Assembly (NCBI GenBank): GCA_964614585.1 | Contig: CAZTLW010000046.1 | Coordinates: 1 to 15,915 of the forward strand | Length of the DNA: 15,915 nt | From: JAHEFX01 sp964614585 | GTDB taxonomy: Bacteria; Actinomycetota; Acidimicrobiia; Spongiisociales; JAENVV01 | Direction: 5' to 3' | Shown: positions 1 to 8,680 of the stretch, in pieces | Position numbering within the stretch: position 1 is the stretch's first letter | Layout: the number at the start of each line of letters is the position of its first letter | Translations under genes and position numbers: made by a program | Notes under the pieces: model-generated | The model's database searches: none | The model's input: the letters and a program-made list of their open reading frames with translations, nothing else | Told to the model about the DNA's origin: nothing

Positions 1-1247
1 ACGACGCGACCGACGACACCGAAGCAGGCGACACCACCACCACGGAGGCCGCCGAGGAGACCACCACCACGGAGGCCGCCGAGGAGACCACGACGACCGA
101 GGCTGCCGAGGCCACCGGCTCGCTGCTCATCTGGGCCGACGAGAACCGGGCCCCCGTCTTCGAGGCGGTCGGCGCCGACTTCACCGAGGCGACGGGCGTC
201 GAGATCGAGGTCCAGATCGTGGACTTCGGCGACATCCGTGAGCAGGTCCAGGTCGCCGGCCCCGCCGGCGAGGGTCCCGACATCTTCGTCGGCGCCCATG
301 ACTGGACCGGCGAGCTCGCCGCCAACGGCGTCATTGCCCCCGTCGACCTCGGCGGCAACGCCGACGACTTCTTCGGTGTCGGCATCGACGGCTTCAGCTA
401 CCAGGGCGAGCTCTACGCCGTCCCGGTGGCCACCGAGACGATCGCCATGTTCGTCAACACCGACCTCGTGCCCGAGGCCGACATCCCGACGGCCATCGAG
501 GACCTCGGCGCCGTCTGCGACGCCATCGAGGGCACCGCGGTCGACAACTGCCTCGGCGTCCCCGGCGGCGGTGACGGCGGCGACCTGTACCACAACATGT
601 GGTTCCTGACGGCCCAGGGCGGCTACATCTTCGGGTACGACCCCGCGACCGGCTACGACACCAGCGACCTCGGCCTTGCGTCCGAGGGTTCCATCGCCGG
701 CGCCCAGGTGATCGACCAGCTCACCCAGGACGGTGTGATGGCCTCGACCAACTACGACACGGCCAAGAACCTGTTCCTCGAGGGCAGCCAGCCCTTCTGG
801 GTCACCGGCCCGTGGGAGGTCGGCACGCTGAACGACTCCGACCTCAACTGGACCGTCGTGCAGCTCCCGACCATCGGCGGCGAGACCCCGGCCCCGTTCG
901 TGGGTGTCCAGGGCGTGTTCGCCTCCGCCTTCTCGGAGAACGCCGTCATCGCCCAGTCCTTCCTGAGCGACTACGTGGCCACCACCGAGGTGCAGCGGGC
1001 GATCTTCGACGCCGACCCCCGCAACCCCGCCACCGAAAGCGTGCTCCAGCAGCTCGCCGACGACCCGGTCGTGACCACCTTCACGCTCTCGGGCGCCGAC
1101 GGCATCCCGATGCCGAACATCCCCGAGATGGGTTCGGTGTGGGGCGCCGGTGGCGACAACATCCTCGCCCTGCGCAACGGCGAGGTCGGGCCCGAGGAGG
1201 CCATGACCAACGCCGCCAGCCAGGTCGAGGAGCTGCTCGCAGGCTGA
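1..1247 (+). CDS. malE: Maltose/maltodextrin ABC transporter substrate-binding protein, 5'-truncated
   Basis: Extracytoplasmic solute-binding protein of the MalE type (SBP family 1), expected to capture maltodextrins and deliver them to the MalFG permease encoded just downstream. The reading frame is open from the window edge (first full codon at base 3), giving 414 visible codons. The signal peptide and true start lie outside. The visible part opens with a low-complexity Thr/Glu/Ala linker (about residues 10-38), then a typical SBP lobe beginning SLLIWADENRAPVFEAV. Family-like segments follow: YAVPVATETIAMFVNTDLVP (hinge strand region) and PFWVTGPWEVG (sugar-cleft aromatic region). The protein ends with AASQVEELLAG. 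The linker is of the kind found between a lipoprotein Cys and the folded domain, so membrane anchoring is inferred, not seen. The sugar specificity comes from the neighbours (two permeases and three alpha-glucan hydrolases). A binding protein for another oligosaccharide is possible but less likely. Confidence 0.88.
   Translation, partial: DATDDTEAGDTTTTEAAEETTTTEAAEETTTTEAAEATGSLLIWADENRAPVFEAVGADFTEATGVEIEVQIVDFGDIREQVQVAGPAGEGPDIFVGAHDWTGELAANGVIAPVDLGGNADDFFGVGIDGFSYQGELYAVPVATETIAMFVNTDLVPEADIPTAIEDLGAVCDAIEGTAVDNCLGVPGGGDGGDLYHNMWFLTAQGGYIFGYDPATGYDTSDLGLASEGSIAGAQVIDQLTQDGVMASTNYDTAKNLFLEGSQPFWVTGPWEVGTLNDSDLNWTVVQLPTIGGETPAPFVGVQGVFASAFSENAVIAQSFLSDYVATTEVQRAIFDADPRNPATESVLQQLADDPVVTTFTLSGADGIPMPNIPEMGSVWGAGGDNILALRNGEVGPEEAMTNAASQVEELLAG
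33..113 (+). repeat. Three tandem 27-base units encoding a Thr/Glu/Ala linker
   Basis: Three in-frame units of 27 bases at 33-59, 60-86 and 87-113 encode TTTTEAAEE, TTTTEAAEE and TTTTEAAEA. The first two are identical in sequence and the third carries a few substitutions. The repeat lies between the missing export signal and the folded domain of the binding protein. It most likely works as a flexible surface tether, and slippage could change its length between strains. Confidence 0.85.
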
Positions 1248-1280
1248 CGACCCAGTAGCAACCGACCGAACGAGCGCGGG

Positions 1281-1287
1281 GAGGAGG
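1281..1287 (+). promoter_or_regulatory. Ribosome binding site of malF
   Basis: GAGGAGG ends 8 bases before the ATG at 1296. It is the strongest Shine-Dalgarno match in the 48-base gap between the binding-protein stop and the permease, and it fixes the malF start upstream of the assembly gap, not at an internal GTG or ATG after it. Confidence 0.75.
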
Positions 1288-1295
1288 CAGGACCG

Positions 1296-2905
1296 ATGAC
1301 CACTTCATCGTCCACCTCCTCTCCGCGCTCGCTCGCGTTCTGGGCCGTCGTCGGGATCCTCGCCCTCGTCGACGCCCTCGTGATCGTGGCGATCCCCGTC
1401 CTCTGGCGGGCCGATCAGGCCGCGCTCGNNNNNNNNNNCTCGGCTTCCTCGTCGTGGCCACGGCCGCGATGAACATCGTCTACCTGCACCCCCGGTCGCG
1501 GGCGTCCCGGTGGATCCTGCCGGGGTTCCTCTTCATGGCCCTGTTCGTGATCTGGCCGGTGCTCTACACCGCCTACGTCTCGCTGACCAACTGGGCCACC
1601 GGCAACATCCTCACCCGCGACCAGGTCATCGAACAGCTCGAGCGAGTGCCGATCGCCGGGGGCGGTGAGTCGGAGAACCTCCCGCTGTTCGTGCTCGCCG
1701 ACGGCGAGGGCGAGCTCCGGTTCTGGATCCCGGACGCCGACGACGACCTGGTCTACTTCGGCGAGCCCCGTGACCGCAACGACGAGCCCAACCCCGACGC
1801 CCTGGAGGACCCCGAGTCCCTCGGCGTCGTCGACTCCGACGGCGACGGCATCCCCGAGGCCGTGGGTCCCTTCGAGCTCCTCGAGACCCGGGACCTCTTC
1901 GCCATCGCCAACGACCTGACCGACCTCGTCCTCGACATCCCCAACGGGATCGCCCGAGTCCAGACGATCACCCAGGTCCAGGTGGTGGAGGCCACGTCCC
2001 GGTACGTCTACGACCCCGACACCGACACCCTGTTCGACGTCCAGCAGGGGGTCACCTGCACCGAGGAGACCGGCAACTTCGTCTGTGGCGACGAGACCAT
2101 CGAGCCCGGCTGGCGCGTCGTCGTCGGCTTCGACAACTTCATCACCGCCCTCACCCGCCCCCAGTACCTCGCTCCCCTGGCCGAGATCTTCGTGTGGAAC
2201 ATGGTCTTCGCCGTCGGGTCGGTGGGGCTCACCTTCGCCCTCGGACTCGGCCTGGCGCTCGCGGTCCAGCCCGAGCAGGTGAAGGGGAAGGCCGCCTACC
2301 GATCCATGTACCTCATCCCCTACGCCATCCCGGCCTTCATCTCGGCGGTGGTGTGGCGGGGCCTCCTCAACGACCAGTTCGGGCAGGTGAACGACCTGCT
2401 CTCGCGCCTGGGCATCGATCCCGTCCCGTGGCTGACCGACCCGTTCTGGGCCAAGGTGGCCGTGCTGCTCGTGAACCTCTGGCTCGGCTTCCCCTACATG
2501 TTCCTCATCACGACCGGGGCCTTGCAGTCGATCCCCCAGGAGCTCACCGAGGCCGCCCTGGTCGACGGGGCCAACGCCCGCACGGTCTTCCAGCGCGTGA
2601 AGCTGCCGCTGCTCCTGGTCTCGACGGCCCCGCTGCTCATCGGGTCGTTCGCCTTCAACTTCAACAACTTCGTGCTCATCTTCATCCTCACCCAGGGTGG
2701 GCCCCCCGTGGTCGGTGCGCCCGTGCCCTATGGCTCCACCGACATCCTCATCTCGTTCGTGTTCGACCTCGCCTTCAGTTCGGGCCGCGGTTCGAACTTC
2801 GGCCTGGCCTCGGCGTACACGATCATGATCTTCATCCTCGTGGCCATCTTCTCCGCCATCGGGTTCCGGGCCAGCCGCAACCTCGAGGAGGTCTTCGGTG
2901 ATTAG
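1296..2905 (+). CDS. malF: Maltodextrin ABC transporter permease MalF, interrupted by an assembly gap
   Basis: Inner-membrane permease that pairs with MalG. The ATG at 1296 follows a strong ribosome site and encodes a hydrophobic N-terminus (SLAFWAVVGILALVDALVIV) that runs into ten Ns at 1429-1438. After the gap the protein continues as LGFLVVATAAMNIVYLHP, then a third membrane segment around WILPGFLFMALFVIWPVLYT. About 190 hydrophilic residues follow (bases about 1593-2170), then the conserved permease core with the EAA loop EAALVDGANARTVFQRVKLP (about 2549-2610). Two extra N-terminal helices plus a large loop after the third match the layout of E. coli MalF, whose P2 loop contacts MalE. The loop here contains DSDGDG (1832-1849) and two cysteines nine residues apart (2057 and 2084). 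Taken literally, ten Ns put the two halves out of frame, so the true gap length must differ. The stop overlaps malG by 8 bases. Confidence 0.88.
1429..1438. other. Assembly gap (10 N) inside malF
   Basis: Ten consecutive Ns. The codon phase before the gap (starting at 1296) and after it (phase of 1439) agree only if the missing length is 2 modulo 3, whereas 10 is 1 modulo 3. The run is therefore best read as a placeholder of unknown size and not as evidence of a frameshifted gene. Confidence 0.95.
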
Positions 2906-3746
2906 TCGCCGCTCGGTGCTCTTGCGCCACCTGTTCCTGGTGGCCGGCGTGGCCTTCGCCCTCTACCCGGTCATCTGGATCATCTCCGCGTCGTTCAACG
3001 AGGTGGACAACCTCGCCGCCGCCACCCTCATACCCGAGGGGATCACGACCGAGAACTACACGGGGCTCTTCAACGACCCCCTGACGCCGTTCCCGCTCTG
3101 GCTCGGCAACTCGTGGAAGGTGTCGCTGGTGGGCGCCACCGGCAACCTCGCCCTGGCGTCGTTGGCGGCCTACGCCTTCAGCCGGCTGCGGTTCCGGGGC
3201 CGGCGGGCCGGGCTCCTCACCCTGCTGCTGGTGCAGGTGTTCCCGCAGTTCCTCGGCTTCATCGCCATCTTCTTCACCCTCCAGGGGATCGGGGCGGTGG
3301 CACCGGGCTTCGGGCTCGACACGCACAGCGGCCTCATCCTGGTGTACCTGGGTGGTGCGATCGGCTTCAACACCTACCTCATCAAGGGCTTCATGGACAC
3401 CGTGCCGAAGTCGCTCGACGAGGCGGCTGTCGTGGACGGGGCCAGCCCAACCGTCATCTTCTGGCGGGTGGTCATGCCGCTCGCCCGACCGGTGCTGGCG
3501 GTGATCTTCATCATCACGTTCGTGAACCTCTACTCGGAGCTGCTGCTGGCGTCGGTGATCCTGCGTTCGGCGGAGAACTTCACCCTCGCCATCGGCCTGC
3601 AGCAGTTCTCGCTGTCGGAATACGCCGCCAAGTGGGGGGCGCTGTCGGCCGCCGCCATCCTCGGGTCGGCGCCGATCGTCATCACGTTCCTCATCGCCCA
3701 GAAGCAGATCGTGGGTGGCCTCACCCAGGGTGGCGTCAAGGGCTGA
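2898..3746 (+). CDS. malG: Maltodextrin ABC transporter permease MalG
   Basis: Second inner-membrane permease subunit (282 residues, normal for the family). The start is GTG at 2898, inside the last codons of malF, an 8-base overlap that suggests translational coupling. The protein begins MISRRSVLLRHLFLVAGVAF with the first membrane helix, has a periplasmic segment including NLAAATLIPEGITTENY, and then the permease core. The EAA loop reads DEAAVVDGASPTVIFWRVVM followed by PLA (about 3418-3490), the surface that docks onto the ATPase. It ends KQIVGGLTQGGVKG, a C-terminus typical of MalG. The substrate is inferred from the surrounding starch-degrading enzymes. No ATPase gene accompanies the permeases, so they presumably use one encoded elsewhere. 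Confidence 0.92.
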   Translation: MISRRSVLLRHLFLVAGVAFALYPVIWIISASFNEVDNLAAATLIPEGITTENYTGLFNDPLTPFPLWLGNSWKVSLVGATGNLALASLAAYAFSRLRFRGRRAGLLTLLLVQVFPQFLGFIAIFFTLQGIGAVAPGFGLDTHSGLILVYLGGAIGFNTYLIKGFMDTVPKSLDEAAVVDGASPTVIFWRVVMPLARPVLAVIFIITFVNLYSELLLASVILRSAENFTLAIGLQQFSLSEYAAKWGALSAAAILGSAPIVITFLIAQKQIVGGLTQGGVKG

Positions 3747-5627
3747 ATGATGGTGGCGCCCACGACCTCGCGGCCGCGTGCCCTCGAACCCGTCGAGGCG
3801 GTGGCCGACGACACCCGGATCTACGAGATCGACGGGTGCCTGCTGCCGCACCCGTATCGCTTCGACCCCTCCGACGCCGCCCACCTCGCCCGCCTGCCCG
3901 ACGGGCGGATCCGGCTCCGGCTCGTCACCGGCCCCGACGTGGTCGACGCCCGGGTGACCGTCCGCGCGGGGGAGGCGGTGACGAGCCACGCCATGACGAC
4001 CGAGGTCGTCGGGTCCTCGCTCATCGTCTGGTCCGCCACCCCGTCCCTGGCCGACGGCGACGAGTACTCCCTCGCCTTCCTCGACGACCACGACCGTGCC
4101 TTCTACCTCACCAACGCCGGCGTGGCCGGGGCCGTGGAGCGCCTCGACCGCTGGGTGCTCGACCTCGCCGAGGTGTCGACGGTCGACGTCCCCGACTGGG
4201 TCCGGGGTGCGGTGATCTACCAGGTCTTCCCCGACCGGTTCGCCAACGCCGACCCGTCGACCGATCCCGACGACGTCGATCCGTGGGGCGCCGAGCCCCG
4301 CCGCGACGGCTTCCAGGGTGGTGACCTCGCGGGCGTCGTCGACCACCTCGACCACCTCGAGCGGCTCGGGGTGGAGGTCCTCTACCTCAACCCGGTCGTC
4401 ACCTCTCCCTCCAACCACCGCTACGACGCCAGCGACTACCACCACGTCGACCCGATCCTCGGCGGTGACGAGGCCTTCGACGCGTTGCGGGCTGCCACCG
4501 CCGAGCGGGGGATGCGACTGGTGGTGGACCTCTCGATCAACCACTGCCATCCGCTGCACGAGACGTTCGCCGACGTCCGCGACCGCGGCCCGGAGTCCCC
4601 GTACTGGTCGTGGTTCCGGATCCACGAGTGGCCACTCCTGGTCCGGTACCGCCCGCACCGGCGACCGAAGGACTTCGCCCACTTCGGCGAGGCCGACGCG
4701 GCCAGGTTCGCCGCCGAGACCGGCATCCCCTTCGTGGTCGCCGATGACGACGGGCCCTTCGTCGAGACGACCTATGACTCGTGGTACGGGGTGCCCACCA
4801 TGCCCCGGTTCGACCTGACCAACCCTGAGACCCGCGCCTACCTCTTCGACGTCGGCCGCCACTGGCTGACCCGCTTCGACGCCGACGGCATCCGCATGGA
4901 CGTCGCCCGCTACATCGAGCTCGACGTCTGGCGGGAGGCGCGACCGGTCTTCCGGGCGGCGAAGGACGACGCCTACCTCCTCTGCGAGATCTTCGGCGAG
5001 GCCGGGGACTGGTTGCAGGGCGACACCTTCGACGGGGCCATGAACTACATCGCCCGTGACCTCATCCGGTTCTTCGCCCGCGGGGACGTCGACGGCCCGT
5101 CGCTGTCGGTCGGCATCGAGCGGATGCTCGCCGCCGTCACCCCCGAGGCCACCGAGGCCAGCCAGTTGCTCCTCGGCAGCCACGACACGGCCCGCATCGC
5201 CACGGTGCTCGACGGTGACCCGGTCGCGGTCGAGCTCGCCACCGTGCTCCAGTTCACCCTCCCCGGCGCCCCGTCGGTCTTCTACGGCGACGAGGTCGGC
5301 CTCGAGGGCGGCCACGACCCCGAGATGCGCCAGGCGTTCCCCTGGGGCCGGGAGCACGACGCGCCCCTGGTGGATCTCATCGTCTCCCTCGCCCGGCTCC
5401 GGGCCGCCCACCCTGCCCTCCGCCATGGCGACTGGCACCACGTGGCCGCCGGCGACGGCTGGCTCGCCTTCCGACGGGTCGGCGACGACGACGCCGTCAC
5501 GGTGGTCGTCAACGCCGGATCCCGACCCGCCACCGTCGACGTGTCGGGCGAGCCGATCGCCGGACGAGCCGACCGCCACGGTGCGTCCGTCACCGTGCCT
5601 GCGAGGGGCTGGGCGGTGTTGGCGTGA
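3747..5627 (+). CDS. GH13 cyclomaltodextrinase/neopullulanase/maltogenic amylase-like enzyme
   Basis: Cytoplasmic alpha-glucan hydrolase of 626 residues with no signal peptide. The N-terminal 150 residues form a beta-rich module in the position of the CBM34/E-set domain of neopullulanases. The TIM barrel starts at RGAVIYQVFPDRFANADP. The segment RRDGFQGGDLAGVVDHLDHL and the following NPVVTSPSNHRYD are characteristic of the neopullulanase/cyclomaltodextrinase branch. The four GH13 regions are visible: DLSINHCH (about residue 261), GIRMDVAR with nucleophile Asp385, LLCEIFGEAG with acid/base Glu414, and LLGSHDTARI with Asp480. A C-terminal beta domain ends at WAVLA. Expected products are maltose, glucose or panose from imported maltodextrins, cyclodextrins or pullulan pieces; the exact specificity cannot be read. 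The ATG directly follows the malG stop. An ATG one codon later (3750) is an equally possible start. The 3' end overlaps the next gene by GTGA. Confidence 0.9.
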   Translation: MMVAPTTSRPRALEPVEAVADDTRIYEIDGCLLPHPYRFDPSDAAHLARLPDGRIRLRLVTGPDVVDARVTVRAGEAVTSHAMTTEVVGSSLIVWSATPSLADGDEYSLAFLDDHDRAFYLTNAGVAGAVERLDRWVLDLAEVSTVDVPDWVRGAVIYQVFPDRFANADPSTDPDDVDPWGAEPRRDGFQGGDLAGVVDHLDHLERLGVEVLYLNPVVTSPSNHRYDASDYHHVDPILGGDEAFDALRAATAERGMRLVVDLSINHCHPLHETFADVRDRGPESPYWSWFRIHEWPLLVRYRPHRRPKDFAHFGEADAARFAAETGIPFVVADDDGPFVETTYDSWYGVPTMPRFDLTNPETRAYLFDVGRHWLTRFDADGIRMDVARYIELDVWREARPVFRAAKDDAYLLCEIFGEAGDWLQGDTFDGAMNYIARDLIRFFARGDVDGPSLSVGIERMLAAVTPEATEASQLLLGSHDTARIATVLDGDPVAVELATVLQFTLPGAPSVFYGDEVGLEGGHDPEMRQAFPWGREHDAPLVDLIVSLARLRAAHPALRHGDWHHVAAGDGWLAFRRVGDDDAVTVVVNAGSRPATVDVSGEPIAGRADRHGASVTVPARGWAVLA

Positions 5628-8600
5628 CCCGTCGGTTCCCCTCCGCCATCGCGGCCCTCGTGGCACTGGCGCTCGTCGTCGCGGCCTGCACGGCCGGGTC
5701 GCCCGAGGACGCACCCGAGACCTCGCCGACGTCACCCGACGGTGGCGCCACCGAGACCACCGAGCCGGAGGCGACACCCGAGCTCTACGTCATGCTCATG
5801 TGGCACCAGCACCAGCCCTACTACCCGCTCGACGACGATGGCGTCGTCACCCGTCCGTGGGTCCGGGTCCACGCCACCAAGTCCTACGTCGACATGGTCA
5901 CCACGGTGGCCGACCACCCCGACGTCAACGTGACGTTCAACCTCACCCCGGTGCTGTTGACCCAGTTGCAGGCCTTCATCGACGGGACCCGCGACATCTA
6001 CTGGACCCTCACCGAGGTGCCGGCCGACCAGCTCGACGACGAGCAACGCGGCTTCCTCATGCGCCGCTTCTTCGACGTGAACCAGCGGGTCGTCGACCGG
6101 TTCCCCCGCTACGCCGAGCTGGCCGCCATCCGGGCCGAGGCCGGTGGGCCCGACGCCCCGCTCGACACCTTCAGCGTCGACGACTACCGCGACCTCCAGG
6201 TGCTCTTCAACCTCGCCTGGACCGACCCCGACTTCCTCGCCACCGAGCCGCTGGCCGACCTCGTGGAGCGGGGCCGAGACTTCACCGAGGAGGACAAGGC
6301 CGTCGTCCTCGGCGAGCACGAGCGCATCGTCGGGCTGGTCTTCGACGTCCACCGCGAGTTGTGGGACGCCGGCCAGATCGAGGTCACCACGACGCCACTC
6401 GCCCATCCCATCCTCCCGCTCATCATCGACACCAACGAGGCCACCGTCGGTGATCCCACCGCCGTGCTGCCCGCCCAGCGCTTCAGCGAGCCCCTCGACG
6501 CGGTGGTCCAGGTCGAGGCGGGCCTAGACCTCGCCGAGGAGCTCCTCGGCCGCCGTCCCGTGGGCATGTGGCCGGCGGAGGGCGCCGTCTCCCAGCTCGC
6601 CGCCTCGGTGATGGCCCAGGCCGGCGTGCAGTGGATCGCGACCGGCGAGCCGGTGTTGGCGGCCGGGGCGGGGCTCGGCGAGGCCTTCCCCCGCGGGGCC
6701 GGCGACGTGCCCGACGACGCGGAGCTCCTCTACCGCCCCCACGCCGTGTCGTTGCAGCGCAGCGACGACCTCCCCATCTTCTTCCGGGACCTCCGGCTGT
6801 CGGACCTGATCGGGTTCGAGTACTCGGGCGACTCGGGCGGCGCCGCCGCCGACGACTTCATCACCCGGCTGGCGGCGATCCGGGACGCACTCGGTCCCGC
6901 CCCCGAGGGCCAACCGTGGGTCGTCTCGGTGATCCTCGACGGCGAGAACGCCTGGGAGAACTACGAGAACGACGGCAAGGAGTTCCTGAACGCCCTCTAC
7001 ACGAACCTCGCCGAGACGCCGTGGCTCGAGACGATCACCCCCTCGGAGTACCTCGACCGCCACGGCACGCCCGAACCCATCGACGGCGATCTCTTCCCCG
7101 GATCCTGGTTCCAGGCGTCGTTCGCGACGTGGATCGGCGAGGACGAGGAGGCGACGGCCTGGGACTACCTGGCCACCACCCGGGCAGCGCTCGAGGCCGC
7201 CGGCGACGACGCCCCACCCGAGGCCACCGAGGCGATGCTCTTCGCCCAGGGCAGCGACTGGTTCTGGTGGTACGGCGCCGACCAGTCGTCGGGTGACGAC
7301 GGCTACTTCGACCGGGCCTACCGGGCGTGGCTGCGCCGGGTCTACGAGGCTCTGGGCGAGGACGTCCCGGCCTTCGTGGGCATCCCCATCATCCCCGCCA
7401 GTCCCGTACCGCCCACGATCGAGCCCTCCGGGGACGCGGTCTCCCCGACGATCGACGGCACCGTGGGCGAGGACGAGTGGGCCGGCGCCACCTTCTACGA
7501 CCTGGGCGACGCCCGCCTGGTCGCCGGACTCGATGCCGATCGCCTGTCGCTGGGGATCTCCGATCCCGGCGAGCCACTGCGACTGGCCCTCGGCGTCCCC
7601 TCCGCCGAGCCGTACCGGGGCACCACCGACGACGGCGAGGAGGTCGGCTTCGGCATCACGCACGAACTGACGCTCGACCCGGCCACGGGGGAGGCCTGCC
7701 TCGTGATCGACGATGCCGAGCCCGTCTGCGACCTCGAGGCCGCGCTGGGCGTGGGGGAGTGGGAGGTGGCCATCGAGGTGGACCGCCTCGGCACGCTCGA
7801 GCCGGGCGACCGCATCGCCCTGCGGGGCCTCGAGCCGACGCTGCTCCCGGCCCCCGCCCCCGCCACCATCCAGGTGCCGGACGTCAGCAACGTGGAATTG
7901 CGAGCGGAGATCACCGATCCGGTCGGTGACGACACCGGCCCGGGCACCTACACGTACCCCACCGATGCCGTCTTCACGCCCGGTTCCTACGACCTCACCC
8001 GCTTCACCGCCGGGGTCGAGGGCGACGACGTGGTGTTCACCTTCGAGGTCGATGCCGCCATCCGCAACCCGTGGGGCAGCCCGACCGGCCTCGCCATCCA
8101 GACCTTCGACGTGTACCTCGACGCCGACCCCGGGGCCGGCACCGGGGCCCGCCTCCTCATCGACGGTCGCAACGCGGCGCTCGGTCCCGAGGACGGCTGG
8201 GAGGCCGCCCTCACGGTGGAGGGGTGGGACAGCGCCCTGTACCTCGCCGACCCCGACGGGACCACCGAGGAGACCAAGCCGACCATCGGCATCGTCGTCC
8301 TCGCCGAGAAGGGCAAGGTCATCGTGCGGGTGCCGGCCACCCTCCTGCCGGAGGGCGACCCGGCCGACTGGGGCTACGCAGTGGCGGTGCTGGGCCAGGA
8401 GGGATTCCCGTCGTCGGGCGTGCGGCGGGTGCGCGACGTCGAGACCGCCGCCGCCCAGTACCGATTCGGGGGCGCCCCCGGCGGCACGATCAACCACACC
8501 CGCATCATCGACCTCGCCCTGCCCGAGGAGGGTGGCGTCCAGGGCGGCCCCGGCGAGCAGGCGCGGTTGCTCGCCGACCTCCCGTCGTTCTCCGGCGCCC

Positions 8601-8662
8601 AGGCCGACATCGGCCCCGACGACGTGGCCCAGATCCCGATGGTGGTCGGCGCCACCCCATGA
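5624..8662 (+). CDS. GH57 amylopullulanase-like lipoprotein with C-terminal DOMON-like domains
   Basis: Exported glycoside hydrolase, 1012 residues. The GTG start overlaps the preceding stop (GTGA), consistent with coupling. A lipoprotein signal is clear: MTRRF, then a hydrophobic stretch ending LVVAAC with Cys22 as the predicted lipidated residue, followed by a Ser/Thr/Glu/Pro linker. The GH57 catalytic region shows MLMWHQHQPYY (His61, His63), GQIEVTTTPLAHPILPLI (Glu253), GMWPAEGAVS with predicted nucleophile Glu319, and VILDGENAWENY with predicted acid/base Asp439. After about residue 600 comes a CBM9/DOMON-type segment (PTIDGTVGEDEWAGATFYDL). A second beta domain (about 750-990) resembles the glucodextranase-type C-terminal domain often joined to GH57 amylopullulanases. 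The likely role is cutting starch, glycogen or pullulan at the outer face of the membrane to feed the transporter. Activity on alpha-1,6 as well as alpha-1,4 bonds is inferred from family resemblance only. Confidence 0.88.
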   Translation: MTRRFPSAIAALVALALVVAACTAGSPEDAPETSPTSPDGGATETTEPEATPELYVMLMWHQHQPYYPLDDDGVVTRPWVRVHATKSYVDMVTTVADHPDVNVTFNLTPVLLTQLQAFIDGTRDIYWTLTEVPADQLDDEQRGFLMRRFFDVNQRVVDRFPRYAELAAIRAEAGGPDAPLDTFSVDDYRDLQVLFNLAWTDPDFLATEPLADLVERGRDFTEEDKAVVLGEHERIVGLVFDVHRELWDAGQIEVTTTPLAHPILPLIIDTNEATVGDPTAVLPAQRFSEPLDAVVQVEAGLDLAEELLGRRPVGMWPAEGAVSQLAASVMAQAGVQWIATGEPVLAAGAGLGEAFPRGAGDVPDDAELLYRPHAVSLQRSDDLPIFFRDLRLSDLIGFEYSGDSGGAAADDFITRLAAIRDALGPAPEGQPWVVSVILDGENAWENYENDGKEFLNALYTNLAETPWLETITPSEYLDRHGTPEPIDGDLFPGSWFQASFATWIGEDEEATAWDYLATTRAALEAAGDDAPPEATEAMLFAQGSDWFWWYGADQSSGDDGYFDRAYRAWLRRVYEALGEDVPAFVGIPIIPASPVPPTIEPSGDAVSPTIDGTVGEDEWAGATFYDLGDARLVAGLDADRLSLGISDPGEPLRLALGVPSAEPYRGTTDDGEEVGFGITHELTLDPATGEACLVIDDAEPVCDLEAALGVGEWEVAIEVDRLGTLEPGDRIALRGLEPTLLPAPAPATIQVPDVSNVELRAEITDPVGDDTGPGTYTYPTDAVFTPGSYDLTRFTAGVEGDDVVFTFEVDAAIRNPWGSPTGLAIQTFDVYLDADPGAGTGARLLIDGRNAALGPEDGWEAALTVEGWDSALYLADPDGTTEETKPTIGIVVLAEKGKVIVRVPATLLPEGDPADWGYAVAVLGQEGFPSSGVRRVRDVETAAAQYRFGGAPGGTINHTRIIDLALPEEGGVQGGPGEQARLLADLPSFSGAQADIGPDDVAQIPMVVGATP

Positions 8663-8680
8663 GGGCGGGCGGCCACGACC

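Noticed and set aside
5160..5190. Ser instead of Asn before the His-Asp pair in region IV of the first GH13 enzyme
   Set aside because: GSHDT is the usual form in the neopullulanase/cyclomaltodextrinase group, so it does not suggest an inactive enzyme.
2832..5777. A 981-residue open frame on the minus strand across malG and the GH13 gene
   Set aside because: It is a mirror frame of high-GC coding DNA, full of Arg, Gly, Val and Glu with no recognisable motif. The plus-strand genes beneath it have complete catalytic motifs.
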